DNA from: Struthio camelus
Lineage: Eukaryota; Chordata; Aves; Struthioniformes; Struthionidae
Length of the DNA stretch: 64,000 bases
Reading direction: 5' to 3'
Assembly: GCF_040807025.1 (NCBI RefSeq)
Contig: NC_090952.1
Span: forward strand, 26,781,068 to 26,845,067
Numbering within the stretch: the first letter of the stretch is position 1; every line of letters begins with the position of its first letter. Both the position numbers and the translations under genes were made by a program. Positions 1 to 46,130 of the stretch are shown in pieces. The notes under the pieces are model-generated. The model made no database searches. It had not been told where the DNA came from and was given only the letters and a program-made list of their open reading frames with translations.

Positions 1-32756
<32,756 letters not shown>

Positions 32757-34804
32757 GCTGGGAGGCGAGGCGCGGCGAGGCGAGGCGGCGGGATGCGGAG
32801 CCGAGCGGTGGGTGTGCGCGGGCGGCGCGGGCTGCTGAGGCGGCGGCGGCGGAGGGCGGGCGGGAGGCAGGGAGGGAGGAGGCGGGAGGCCGCGCCGGCC
32901 CCGCCTCGCCCGCTCTCACTGGGCTGCCGGCACAGCAGTCACGGCGGCCCGGCCCGGAAGAGGGGAAAAAACAGTGAAGGAAGGGGAAAGGGAAAAAAAA
33001 AAAAGGAAGAAAGCAAAGGGGAGAGGCGAGTTCCCGACGAGCACCGCGAGATGCGCTGCGCGGCGCGGGGAGCGGGAAGACCCTGTGAGGGGAGAGGGGC
33101 GGCGGGGCGGGAGCGGGGCACCGGCAGCGGGACGAGAGGCGGCTCGGTGCCCCCCTCCCCGGCCTGCCGGGCCTTGGGGCCGCGACCCCGGCCCTGACGA
33201 GCCCACGGAAACGTCCTCAGGTGCGAGCGCTGCGCTCCCGCCCGCCGGTGCCACTGCCCGGCCGTGCTGCGCACTGCAGGGTCCGGGCGCCCGGCGAAGT
33301 CCTCTTTTAAGTGTATATGGTGGCCTAAACAAGGTCTTTCTCGCTTACAGGTAGCCCTGCTTAACCGTGAAGAAAAGAGGTTGTAACGGTTCCGCAACAC
33401 CCGGTGGTACCGTAGACATCGGTTATAGTTTCGCTGCGGTATGGGAGCTAAAGCCTTTGGGGCTGAGCCCCTTCAAGGTTAAAAAAGGCAGTCAGGAAAA
33501 ACCTCATTTTGGAGCCAGAGGCATCAGGAAGCAGCCCGCCCAGGAGGTAACGCTGTGCCCGCTGAAGCGGGCCGTCTGCCCTGCAAAGACACCTGCCGCA
33601 GCGCTCCGGAGTCTGCTCAAAACGTGCAGCGTGTTGCCGCGCCGGGGTCCTTTCCCAGCTGGTTTGTGTTCTGATCCGCCACGTTTTCACAGGGAAAGGT
33701 GGAAAAGCATGCACTGCGACAAGCACGTCTCTACGCTTCGCAGGACAAACGGGTGTCCGGAATGTCCTGGACAAGACTCAGCATGCCCTCAAGGATGGGC
33801 AAAGAGGGTGTCCTAAAACCGTAAGAGATCTCGGCCAGGAACCACAACATCTGGAGAAAGAAAGACCAAGCTCCCACCCCTTCCTCCTCATTCCTATTTT
33901 CAGCTGAGTCAAAAGCAAAAACCAATTCTGCAGTGTAGGATCAGGCTCAAAGAACACTTAATAGCACAGGGAGGAGCAACAGCCTTTTTTAAAAATAGAT
34001 GAGAACAGAGTTGTACTTGCGTATGCCCTTAAAGCAAGGAAAGGACATTTAGATCTGATGCTGTCTGTCTTTGGCAGGAATCAAAGAACTTAAGAAAGTT
34101 AACGATAGGGCTATGGGAGTTAATGATATGGCCGTGGAAAAGAAGAGAAAGCAGAAAGATGCTCGTCAGGAACTTTCTTGGGGAGGAGGCAGGACTGGAG
34201 AAAGTTAGACATACAGGAGTAAATCACGTTTTATCTGTGCATGATGGACCTTTAAGTAACTTAGCATGTTTCTAATATCTTGGTTATCTCCTTTGTTCTT
34301 GCAGGAGGTTCCCCATTTCTTACCTTTCACTTAGTCCCAGCTGTAATGCATTACAGTGCTTCCTAGACAGCACTGTGCTAGCCTAGCAAGGCTGGAGCCA
34401 GCGTACAGCTTCTTACGGGAGGGCTCCCATGAACATTACTTTGATTGGAATATCACTTGGGAGAAGTATGGAATGGGTAGATGTTACTGAGGAATGCAAT
34501 AATATTTAAGAGTTAAGTGCTTTTAAAATTTATTCCAGTGTGAAAGTTACTCTCAAAGCGAAATGACCCTTGTCAAAATACAGAGTGCTTGGACATTCAG
34601 CACCGGGTTCAATGTTCTTTTCTTAGCGATCCCATAATTACACTAACGCATCTTCCACACAAACTAAGCATCAAAGAACTATGTATCAGTACCGTTTTCA
34701 GCCTTCAATAAAATTCAGGAAACAAATACAAGAATTTCTGTATGAAGAACACTATCATATTTAAGAACATAAAATACTGTCCAAGCAATTCCTCTTCAAT
34801 GAAG

Positions 34805-34930
34805 TTTTCTTCCTCGTCTATTCTTTTTTTCTCTTTTCCTTCTTTCCTCCTCCTTTTCTTTTGCTTTTTTCCTCTTTCTTTCCTTCCTCTTCCTTCCTTC
34901 CTTTGTCTGTTCCTTCCTTTCCTTTCTCAG
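34805..34930 (+). repeat. Polypyrimidine tract, about 125 nt
   Basis: Nearly pure C/T sequence on the plus strand with many TTCC and CTTT units, ending in TCTCAG. Such tracts can form triplex (H-) DNA. The terminal CAG also resembles a splice acceptor, but no exon is recognised after it. Confidence 0.88.
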
Positions 34931-36952
34931 CAAACAGCTATGAAGTAAACACAGAGTTCAAACAAACATACCTTGCGATTTCTCCACTTTTTTTTCAATC
35001 TGTCTGATAAGCTTAGGTTTCTGCTGCTATCATTCCTTGTTATTAATCAGCAGTTTACTTACTGACACAGAATGGTGCTTCATGGGAAATTGGAATTATC
35101 AATGTATTTCTCAACCTGTCAATGCCTTACAGTCCCGTTGTGAAGGGAGCTGTACAAACACGTCTGAAGAAACATTCCCTAATTTGAATTGTAAATCTAT
35201 TTGTTTTGAAGAGACTAAAAGTCACATCATTTATTCCTATTAAATTTCTAAATTCCCTGAACCAGATCTCGTGAATGACTACATTTGTAGACTACAGAGG
35301 CTGCTTTTTGTTGTGCGCCATCATTCTAAATTAAATGTTTTGGTTTATGGCATTTTCAAAATGCACATAAATCTAGTGACGCTCTAAAAGATTCAAATAA
35401 GCATCATGAATAATATCAAAATTAGGCAAGTCATCTGCCAAAGAATTCTTACTCTAAGTACTGACAAATTAGTAAAACAAATATGGCTGATTTAATTCAA
35501 TAGACTTTTTATTTCAACAAGCTTTTTAAAAAATCATATCTAGTATTAGAAAAAACATCGGATAATTTGAAGCAAGAAGGCTTATTTTGTTTGGAAAAAT
35601 CATGTCAGAAATGTCTTTCCTCTGTAGTGTTTTTTGCCAAGAGCAGAACCAATGCTTTTGTTTCCTCTTAACTTGCAGATGGATACAATTTCATCTTGCT
35701 AAGTTTATACTAGTAATTATTTTCTATTTTCTATGAAGTTGCTATCATAATGTATAATATATAAGGTAATATTTGGAGCACATTTTTACAGAAGGGGAAG
35801 ATAGGTGCTGAATATAAATTCCACTAAATAAAGTGTCACCATGACTATAAGAATTAAGAATTCTTTGAGGCCTCATCCAGCGATTCTAATTAATACAAAT
35901 GATAACATAGCATGCAGTTAAATTGCAGTACATTATGGCTTGCAGTTTTCCTTTGGGCCTTTTGCCGCAGTCCGAAAAGCTTGCATTAACAAAGCAGTGA
36001 AATAAGGTGTTTTCCATGGCGCAGACAACTCAGAGTAGATGAGAGAAGAGAAACAGCATGGAGCCAGTACAGAAGTGGGCAGACCCAAGTGAGACACAGG
36101 AATACGGCTGGCCGAATGTGTGCTTTCTAGCCCGCTCTGCTCTCCTTATAATGCATTTCAGCTGAAATGCTACTGGACTGAGCTGTACCCTGTCTTTTCT
36201 GCTTACTAGAAACCCTGGTATAATCATTAGTCTCAAAAGTGCACTTTAAAAGGCATTTTATCTTCATGAAAGAAGATGTATTAAGTTAAGAGCAATAAAA
36301 GAATTGGGTATTATTGAAACAACTAGGTTTTCTTGAGCCATAATAGTAAATTTTCTACTCTATTGGCAGAATAGTATAATGTTTTCTATTCCCATGCCAC
36401 TCATCTAAAATCCATGCTATTATTTTGTTTTCACTATTAAACAGTTGTGAAGTGTTTAATTATCCTTCTCAAGGTAGACCAAAACCTCAGACAAAATGAA
36501 CAAATTGCTATTATGCTTTAAGAGGAAAATCTACTGTTACTGTGCAGCCACCAAAATAATTTTATATAATACTCAGATAATTGTTGTCTCCTTGATTCCT
36601 TCGTTCACTTACTGTAATAGGTATTCGTACAAGGCCATCTTGTCAGGCTACATCTTCTCTTTTACTAGCGTCTTTTTCACTAGAAAGCACAGTTTAGGAA
36701 ACAGAAAATTCAACAGTTGAATTTTGTTTTAGATTTTTCTTTTGATATATTATAATGAACCAGCAACATTAAGTAAGTGGCAACATCCCCGCTGTCTTCA
36801 TTGGACGCAGGAATTTAAGTATTGCCCAGTGCCTAGCTTCAGTTCTTTACTCAGCCAGTAAGACAGAACGCCCAGTGGATTGGCCAGCTAGGAGTCAGTC
36901 CTTGATTTAAGGTAAAAATGTTGCAGGTGATGACAGAGATCAACTCACTCAA

Positions 36953-36970
36953 TTTTTTTTTTTTTTTTTT
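36953..36970. repeat. Poly(T) tract, 18 nt
   Basis: This is a simple homopolymer in the intergenic region. Confidence 0.9.
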
Positions 36971-38387
36971 AAACAGAGACAAGGAAGGGGGCTTCTAAGT
37001 ATTGGCAAATTAAACTACTTTGAAAATGAATGTGGTGGAATCTGGCAATGAAAAATATTAAACTAATCAACAGCAAAATCTGTCTTGTACAAAAAGGTCA
37101 GGAAGCACATGTGCACCAAATGCTCCACAGCTTCTTTGTAACAACGGAGAGAAATAAATCCAGAATTCAATTGCAAATATTTGGTAAGGAACATAAAAAC
37201 ATGCCAGGTTTCATTTTCTTGTTTTGCTTTTCACTAGACAAGATAATCTAGATCTTTTTAAACTCCTTAAATAGGTCCAGAGGAACATGTGATTGGTAAG
37301 AAATGTCAGCTCAGCATTCTCAATAGGAAATAAGAAATCTGTTCTTCATTTCCAGTCCAGAACTACCAAGCTTGCCAATAATTTGGGCCAGAAGGCAAAC
37401 TGTGACTCAGAATATGTCTTCTGACTTCACCCATGCTCTGCAAGAGAAATGTCCTGCTGTAGCATATGCCAGGGTACTGCTGATTTATTGTGGGTGGAAA
37501 CTCTTTTCTCCTGCTCCAACATGCTCATGTAAGAGGGGTGGGGTAGTCCAGTAGGTCTACTTCTCCTCCTACTTCTCCACTTGGAAATAAGAGAAAAGCT
37601 GTTTCCTTGTTTTCATATGTAATTGTGTAAGACACATCACAATTAGTTACATGAGGAGCACAGCATACAACACTGCATTCATTTTTGTTTCTTTTCATCT
37701 GTTATTAGTTCTGGAACTAAAGGAGTTCTGTTTCTGAAAATCTCCGTAATATACAGCTGTATATCCTTATGACATAAAACAAATGAAAGAACTTAAAACG
37801 ACATGTATTCATAGATTATAGCTTGAGCTGGTACTACTTTGTGTAAGATGTTTACTGTGCCAAATGCATCTCTAGAAATTGTCACTAAGAATATTAAAGG
37901 AAACAGTAGGATCAAAGCAAGGCCACATCTACTAACATTGAAAATATTTTCTCTGTAAACAAAGCAGTCAAAACAGCTTTTTATAGCTTTTGTGACAATT
38001 CTGGTTTCCTAACAAAATGTGCCAGTTCCAAACTCAGTGCATGAAAATTGCTTTGATCCACTGTGAATGTAAGATGACTAAGACTCACATAATACTCATT
38101 AAGTGAGAAGAAACGTATGTTTAAATTAATTTGCAAGAGTTTTAAGACCTTCCTAAACCAGCTACAGACTCTGCAAATGTGAATAGTTTCTTTAGGGATG
38201 CTGTTACTTTAGTGACTCAACTGCAAAAAGACCAGCCTGATGTTGTACAACAGGATTCAGGGAATGTCGAACACAACTGGGAGTTTTAAAGTTGCTGAGG
38301 CGTGTTCATGTTTTATCAAGAATAGTTTATCCACAGTAGCGAGTCTAAGCAGCTAATATGGGAAGAAACCTCAAATAAACGACGAGA

Positions 38388-38399
38388 GCCCTCTGCTGG
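38388..38399. promoter_or_regulatory. CTCF-like motif
   Basis: GCCCTCTGCTGG fits the reverse-orientation CTCF core (CCNCTNSTGG type). It is followed by AGGGCGCC, which makes a short inverted repeat. It sits roughly midway between the SH3BGR and HMGN1 promoters and could mark a boundary. Occupancy is inferred only. Confidence 0.4.
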
Positions 38400-39949
38400 A
38401 GGGCGCCTGGCCCCCAGCGGCTCCATGCCAGGAAGGCCCTGTCACTGGGTCGCAGTCTTACCCAAATCTGATGAAGTCTTCATGGCAGTGCAACAAGGTC
38501 ATCAACACCTTTTCCAAGACTGAATTTTCCTTAGAGGAAAAGGGGATGCAAAAGATGTCTGAAGGAGTGGACTGTGTGAAGACTAGGCAGACTATAATCC
38601 TTGAATCATAATTTGATTCCTGTCATGTAAATAAAGGAGTAATGAGTGGTTTCATTTTCTAAGTAATTGTTCTGATAGTTCAGCATTTATAGAGCCAAAG
38701 CCACCTGAGATAACTCAGTTCTGGTGATATAGGGTGCATCTACATTGGTGTTTTAGTTTGGATTAGCAGTATGCTTTTGAAGTGAATCTCCCAATTGTAT
38801 CCAGTTACCGTGCTTTGACTTGTTTGCATTGTGGCGCGATCGGGAAGCATGCTCATTTGATTACATTTGGCTGAAACTAAACTGGAGGATGGCTTCAGGT
38901 ACACCCATACTCCATGCCAGCAGCAGCAAAATGTATGTAGTATGAACATCTGGTGCTCAGTACCAGCTGTTTCACTTTATACATTTACTCCTATTGCCCT
39001 TCACTACTTGCTAAGTTAGACATAGCCATAATTGCTCTGGGCAGGTGTGCCAAACCTTATCCAAGACAAAGGCCGGATAGGCCTTTCAAATATTTTTGGC
39101 AGGCTACACCTTATACATAGCAAAAATAACATGCCTAAACTCAGAGGTGACAACTAGTCTAAGGACTGGAGATTCTGCATTTCTGCTCCGGCCATATGTT
39201 TGCATTGCCTGGTAAGACTGCATCAGAGTTTATGTTCTTGCCAGAATTACCTGTTCATCCAGCACTGGGTAACTGCAGCCAGAACCAGAGATTCTGCTCT
39301 GCTTCTAGGTATTCATCCACCGCCACTGCCATTTGCACAGCTGGCCAGTCTGTACCTTGTAACAGTACAGCAGAAATTACAGTGCTCAGATACGGCAGAT
39401 CTCACAGGGACTCTCCTTGTTTCTTCTCCCTGTACCTTCCAGTTCCTCAGCTGACTACCATCTAGAAACAGGGTGGCAGTTCATAACTCCTTGCTCAATC
39501 TCTCATTTTCCTTGCGCTCTGGAACACAACCCAGAAGTCTGGTCAAACACCCTTGCCTGTTCCCCCTGCTCTCACCGACTCAGGACCCAGGCTGAACAGA
39601 ACACATTTTCGTGATGCCTGCCATGCTACTGTTTTAAGATAGGTTTTGGCATACATGGAGAGAGCCAAAACATTCACAGCTGCAGAGAACTTTTGATCAA
39701 AGGGGTCCATTCATGGGCTTGCTCTCCCCCTTCACTCCTGGAGCACCCTCCTTGTGTTCCGGGCATCTTCCAATGGCTGCTGAAAAGATCTGTAACAAAA
39801 GTACAACAGGTAGTACGGCCTTGTAAAACTTAGCCATACTTACTTAGTCACAACCCTTTCAGTTTCTGAGTTTCCCCAGGAACTATTTTAAAAGAAACCG
39901 GTGCTGCATTAGCCACCTCCTAGGGCTTTGTATGGAAGTAGTTTTAAAG

Positions 39950-41000
39950 GAAGGCTTACAAACTTCTGCTAGTGTGGTGAAGTCCATCTGGCAACGGTTA
40001 GTTTGTTATTATTCATTTTGTCAATGTGTTCTAACCCTCATCAATGCTTCAGTGTGAGATGGATCCTCAGATGAGCTTGTGAGTTCCTATCTGGGAACTT
40101 CCCCAGCCTCCTCCACAATAAACACAGATGCAAAAAACTAAGTTGTCTACCCCGGTGTTGTCTTTTCTACATACTCTTTTTATACCTTGATTGGTTCTAA
40201 AAAATTTCACTCAGACTTCCTGCTACTGAAGAACCTGAAAAATGACCACGCTTTTTAAGCCTTTGCAAGTTGTGTCTAGCTCTGTTTTTAACCTGTCATA
40301 ACTGTATTTTTACATTTCACTTGCTTGTAATCTTTTCCTCATTAGAATACAAGTTCTTACTTCAGGTAGCCTTCTGGCTTCAGATAGCCTCCTACGTCCT
40401 GCCTTTTAGCCATGCTAAATTTTTTCTAATCTTCCTAAGCAAGCTTTTAACAGGTAGTATGCGTTTGGTCAGAGCTTCCAGTGTGATTTGTTTCAGTAGT
40501 CTCCATGATGCATGAATTTTTTTTTACTTTTAGCTGCTCCTTTCAGCTTTTCTTCAAGATGCCTTCTCACTCGTCAAGTTCTGCTTTCTGAAATTAAGAA
40601 CAACAGTGGACTACTTTGGCTTTTGTTGCTCTGGTCAGGTGGTGACTCTTAGGTATGTTATGGTCACTGTTTGAGAGAATAGTAAATTAGGTCCAGTACT
40701 CTGCCTTGGACCAAATCAAGAGTTGTTTCTCCTTTTGTGTCTTCCCTAACCAGATGTTCCTTAAGAAGTCATAACTAGCATCTAAACATTCACACTTAAG
40801 ATGTAACAACTGCTTGGTCTACATAGAGGCATCAGAAGTTTCCCACTGCCATTGTGTTTTCGGCCATTGCAGCCTCCCTCATCTTCATCATACCAGTTAA
40901 GTGAGCTGATGGAATTAATCCTCTAAGGTTAGCAGACATTTCCATTTATTTATAGGTTGAGAAGTCACCAAACGTGTTAATAATGTCCCTTGTATTAAGT
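39950..41000 (-). mobile_element. CR1-clade LINE, ORF2 endonuclease to RT N-terminus, degenerate
   Basis: On the plus strand this matches the antisense of CR1 ORF2. Around 40.1 kb the reverse complement reads FFASVFIVEEAGEVP, resembling the FFASVFT segment before the reverse transcriptase. Further right are CTTTTTAAGCCTTTGCAAG and TTTCTGAAATTAAGAAC. Then around 40.7-40.9 kb the reverse complement gives DYFLKEHLVREDTKGETTLDL-like text and a decayed MGDFNY block of the endonuclease. The sense strand is minus. It is riddled with stops. Edges are approximate. Confidence 0.75.
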
Positions 41001-44000
41001 GAGGGAATACTTTTTCTGATTTAGAACGCCAAATGGAACATGTATCCTAGAAAGAAATGTATCAGACCCTAGAAGTGCCTGCTTCTCTCTACTGAGTATA
41101 GAGGGAGTCCAGGCGACTAGCTCGAATGTAAGCATCTGCTTTTGGATAGATGAATCTTGCCAGTAACTGACTGAAAAGTTACTCTTCTTGTTTTTCAGAT
41201 TATATTATTCATATATCCCAATATGGCATTTGCATTTTTTGCAACAGTGTGACCTTGTTAATAAAAGGTGCAAGTATCTCTTATGATCCTGTTCACTTAC
41301 ACAATTCGAGGCAGGTTTTGGAACAGCACTCCATGCAGTGTTTCATGCAAGGCCAGGAAGTGGCAACGCTTTGCACACACACGTCACTGTTGCCACACTT
41401 AATCAAGCATCAGGAACTTTTCAAACTTGCCTTTTTCTTCTCTCATGCATTACCATACCCTCATATTTTTCAAGAAGTAGAATTTACTGTACTGGCAATC
41501 AGTCAATCACAGTTTGAGACCTGTATAGCAATGCACACCATGTGGGAATAGTGGAAGAAAAGGCAAATAAAAGACAGAACTGGCAACTGATCAGGTGATG
41601 ACAGTACCAGGGGTTTTTTTGTGCTTTTTCTTTTCCTGGGTTCATTTTAGCTCTAGTCTTAGTTTTGACTTTTTCCAAATTACATCTTCTTTGAAAGAAC
41701 AGAAATAGGAAGAAAGAAATAGCTAAAATACAACCTTGCTGCTGACAGCCAGCCTGTCTGGCTGCAATGGACTGAAATTTCTTCTTACCTGTATTTATGA
41801 GTTTAATAAAAGCCTGTGTTTACTTGGGTGCTTGCTGTTGTTCACTTTTCCATATAGGGACTAAGAAGCTGCAACTATGCCAAAAGGTTTAACTGAAGTA
41901 AAGACAAGCTGATAGACCCAACGAGCATTATAAACGAAAGAGTTACACCCCCATGTTCCCAGATTAATAAGCACTAAGTGTTTCACTGAAATCAATACTA
42001 ATTTGACACATGAATGAATTCTTACCCAGGACAAACCGTAAATTTAACAAAGCACAAACATCTTCTGTACATCAATAATCCCCTCATCCCAAAAGTTGCA
42101 TAAAATAAGGCCAATATGCACTTTACTTACCAGGTGCATATCATGACAACATGTTTTATGACACTTTGCCACAAAGCAACATATGTATTAATATCGATTA
42201 CTCATTATATTTTCCATATGTGCCATGACTAGGAGCACATATAGCATCCTAATTTTCCTGACCTCTGAATTTGTGATTATGAGGTTATTTCACAGTTAGA
42301 CGAACCACGCTGAAAGTCTAATGTATCCAGAGCCTATGTCATACTTGCTTCTAGTTTAACAGAAGTTGTTACGGTAGACCTTACCCGTTGGCTTTAGCAA
42401 AGCAGTCAAGGCAACTTTGCTATGCCATCAGCCGGCTCTCTAAGCACCCTCGGATGAATCTCATCCACCCTTCTGATTGCAGAGACAGGAGCGCGAAGAC
42501 TAGCATAATCACTGTACCTGCAGTAAGACCAAGATTTTATGCGTTAGAGACAAATGAGTCAGGGAATAAAATGACTCAGGTTTAAAACTCAGGTCTAAGC
42601 ATGACCATGAGAGTTGCAAGAATATTGAGATCGCATGGTGAAAATGAATCTCATAATGTTCAAAACTCACATTAATTTTAGCACAGAGGAAATGAAAAAC
42701 AGCATATATTTAACTGTCTGTTTGAAAAAGGCTAGAAGTCAATCACCTAAGAGTGATTTTAGGTGCCTCTTGCTGCTCTTTAGAAACATCTTGATCTGCT
42801 CCATTTCCAGAAGGTGATGATCTAGGATAACAGTCATCAAGTACGAGAGATCTTCTGTGACATTCAGACAGACTCTCATCTTGTTTGAGGGAAATTCCTG
42901 CCTTAGGCAGTAGCAGGAAACTCTACATGAGATACTGTCAACCTGCAAATATTTTGAAAAATCATCCAGTATCTGAGATATAGGTAAGAGCATCCTGGAG
43001 GACGTTGGAGAGATGTAGCTCTCTGAGAGGACTGGTTAACAGGTACAGAATAACGAGGAGACTACTGGGGTATCAAAATCAAGTTGAGCCTTTCCCGATT
43101 GTGCAAAGACTGGGGGCAAAAACTGGACTGAGCTGCGGCAGTTTCAGCCTGAAAGTACTTTCTTGCACCAAGCTTGCCTCTAAGTTCACAATTTTCTAAA
43201 AACTGTCCATCACTGGAGCTTTGCTCTATAAGCTTAGCGTGGACAGTTCAGAGTGACTATTCAAACCACTGGCTGTGTTTGTTAGTTTTGTTTTGACATA
43301 GTTGTGATATGTTTCCGTTCTTCAACCGAGTGTTTTTACTTCTGCAAGTCAATATCCTGGTTCAAATACCTATGCTTATAGATTCAGAATTCAAATTTTA
43401 ACAGGAAGTTTTCTGATGAAAACAGTAGCACAAAAAGTTTAATTTCTGGTTTGTTGCTTTGATTTGCTCTTGATATAGTCCAGTGATATGATATGATAAA
43501 CTCTTGTTTAGGTCTTTTAATACTGAATCAAAATGCCAGATGTAGCAAAAATGCCAAAAAATGGTAACATGATACAAAACAGTGATCCAGAACAAACTTA
43601 CTTTTTTAGGTCTAATTTATCAAAAAGGTTTAACTGCATAATTTTGCACTGGCAGTCTGCATGCCAGATCAGGGGTATCACTCCATGCCATTCTAACATT
43701 ATGTCATATCAAATTATTTTTGTCCTTCCACAGCCGATATCAAGCTACTATACAGTCATGAAGCCAATGTAAACTCCATATTGCGTGCTGTGACTACTGT
43801 CAATTGTGAGCCTATTCCTTACCTGGGTTAGATTTGCACTACTGAGCGTGGAACCACGGCCTCCTTCACTTTAATATTAAAGGTGAGCAGCAAGGACTAA
43901 AGGTTCTTCAGTGCACAGCCATGCATGTGAATGCTTCTCTTACCCGCTGCTTGGTTTTGATCACACATAAGCACACATCACACTTGTGTGATTTAGAAGC

Positions 44001-44749
44001 AGATTCAGCCAGCCGTGCCCCCTGCCCAAACTTCATAGGTGACTTCCTATTCTTTCCAGTTATTGTTACATAAAGGAATATTTAATTGCTCTTTCCACCT
44101 AGCCTGAAGGAAGGGAGTTTAGAATATCCATAAGCTATAACAAGGTCTGTAATTTTCTGCTTAATAGCAGCCATTTACACTTTTGGCATAACAGTATCTT
44201 GCAGCAGTTTATCCTATCTTTTTAGGGAAAAGTGATCTTCTAAGAGAATATTAAGGTCAGTTTGTGGTTTAATGAACATTTTTAGAAGAGTCAAAACATG
44301 TTGGACAAATATAAAGGTGAAAAAGAAAACAAAGCAAATGTAACGGAAAGATTGGTAGTGAATTTTAAATCTGTGCTTAATTTCCAGTGCAAACTTTTGA
44401 CCCAAGCATTCAGCCACAATGCTGGTCAATCAAGTTGTCTAGTCAGGAGGAGAAAGTACTGATGGATTTTTCAAGGAATTCCTGTTCCTTTTCCTCAAAC
44501 GTACAAAGACTTTTCACAGACTGCACAAAGAATGAAACAGTAACTACAAGGAGACAGGTGAAACTTGAAGGCAACTGACAAAAGCACCTAAAGCCCAAGT
44601 CTTGTTGCTAATTGAGAACTTCTATTATTGATTAGAGTCTCTCTTGAAAAAGGACCTTGAACTGTTGACGTGTTTTAGACAACTTCTAGTTCAGAAGATG
44701 GAGAAAACTACTGGAAGCACTTGAAAAAAAATCTTGATTAAGTAGAACT

Positions 44750-46130
44750 AACTGTAAATAAAAAGATGGGAGTGATTAACAGGAAAGGAGAGAGAGTTAC
44801 TGAAAGAGACTCATTGGCAAAACAGCAAACCATCGTAATGTGGAAGAAAGCTAGGAAGCATATTAAAAGACCAACATGAAGATGAACGGGAGTACAATAT
44901 AGCTGTACCAGGAGCTTTAAAAATACATAAACAGTCTTTCTAAATTGTGCAAAAAGTGGAAAAGAGCTCACAACTAGAAAGGAGTACAATGGAGTGGCAC
45001 AGGCATGTAGGAACAAAAATGAGACACGTATAAAATGAGTTACAGTAAGAAAGGAGCAGAAAAGGATATAAGAACATGTACTATATATGCACACTGGAAG
45101 TAAGAGCAAACTAAAAGAAAATCGTGTTTATTATTGACAGAGAAAGAGAACAAATAAAGGAAGGCACAGAAAAAGTAGTGTCTTCTTTGCTTCAGGCTTC
45201 AAAAAATGTGAATCGTGACCAGTTACTAAGCCCAATTTATTTTAAGAAGATGATGGAAACAGGTAACAGCGGGAAAGAACAGACTAAATAGTATTTAGTT
45301 ACGTAGCTATTCCAAGTTTGGCAGTGCCTGGAAAATGCACCCCAGGGCACTTAAGAGACTGGCCACTGAACTTTTTGAATAACTGGTGTGTATCTACAAA
45401 ATTCATTGCATTTGAGGGGCAGGAGGCATTGACTGGAGGAAGGGGGAGAAAGGTGGACTCATGAACGGAAACCACTTGACCTAACTTCAAGGTCCAGGCA
45501 GATAACAGACCCATCAACATATAAGCACTTTGAAAATGAGGCGGTTTAAAAAGTAGCAAATCAAGAAGTCACTATGAATTTCTCAAGAACAGGGGGAATA
45601 GCTGTTCAGGTAACAATACTCCTGAAAGGGATCTGGGGATTATAGGTCATCAGAAAAAAGAATCTCAATCAACACTGTGATGTTATTGCAAAGTAGGCAA
45701 ATGCCATACTAAGATAGGCTAGCCCTGAGTATTGGATATAGTTGTAAGGAAAAGTGTCAAGATCAGACTAAGAATGATAAAAGGCTTAGAAAATATCACC
45801 TATGAGGAGTTTTCCAGAATGTGTTTAGTCTAGAAAAAAGGAAGTTTACAGGAGGGACATGATAATATTATGTTGCAACATCTAAAATGTTACTGTAAAT
45901 TGATGGTGATTAACTGTTCTCTACATCTGCTGGAGGTTGGGTAAAGAAAATCTACTTAATCCACACCAAAATAACACAGTTTAAACATTGGGGACAATTT
46001 TTTAGTTCTAAGGACCGTTAAGTGCCGAAACAAGCTGTCTAGGAAGATCACACACCTTCCTTTGTTATAGGTTTTTAGGAAGAGGTTAGACTGACTTTTG
46101 CCAAGGATGAAGTTGCGCCTCAGGGCAGCA
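44750..46130 (+). mobile_element. CR1-clade LINE, internally deleted, degenerate
   Basis: In sense orientation the order is that of CR1. It begins with a decayed pre-RT segment (TTCTTTGCTTCAGGCTTC, the FFASVF region). An RT motif follows: FGSAWKMHPRALKRLATEL around 45.31-45.37 kb, like the family's GPDGIHPRVLKELA. After a gap comes the C-terminal and 3' part: GGGATCTGGGG, AAAAGGCTTAGAAAATATC, CTATGAGGAG, TGTTTAGTCTAGAAAA and GAGGGACATGATAAT. It ends with the 3' region AACAAGCTGTCTAGGAAG and TTTTTAGGAAGAGGTTAGAC. Much of the RT middle is missing. Many stops. Confidence 0.85.

Noticed and set aside
33353-33546. Plus-strand noncoding exon divergent from SH3BGR
   Set aside because: An acceptor-like TTACAG and a donor-like AG|GTAACG bracket the stretch, but there is no other support and no upstream exon.
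39040-39160. hAT/Charlie-type DNA transposon end
   Set aside because: A few blocks (GTGTGCCAAACC, GGCCGGATAGGCC) are suggestive, but no terminal inverted repeats or target duplication could be paired.
41150-41550. Another antisense CR1 RT fragment
   Set aside because: Blocks such as ATTATATTATTC and TTTTTTGCAACAGTGTGACC are reminiscent of CR1, but order and length are too poor to call with confidence.
44738-45109. 123-codon minus-strand open frame with several hydrophobic stretches, considered as a membrane protein such as GET1
   Set aside because: It is the antisense of an A-rich CR1 segment, which explains the Phe, Leu and Cys-rich translation. It has no GET1 motifs.
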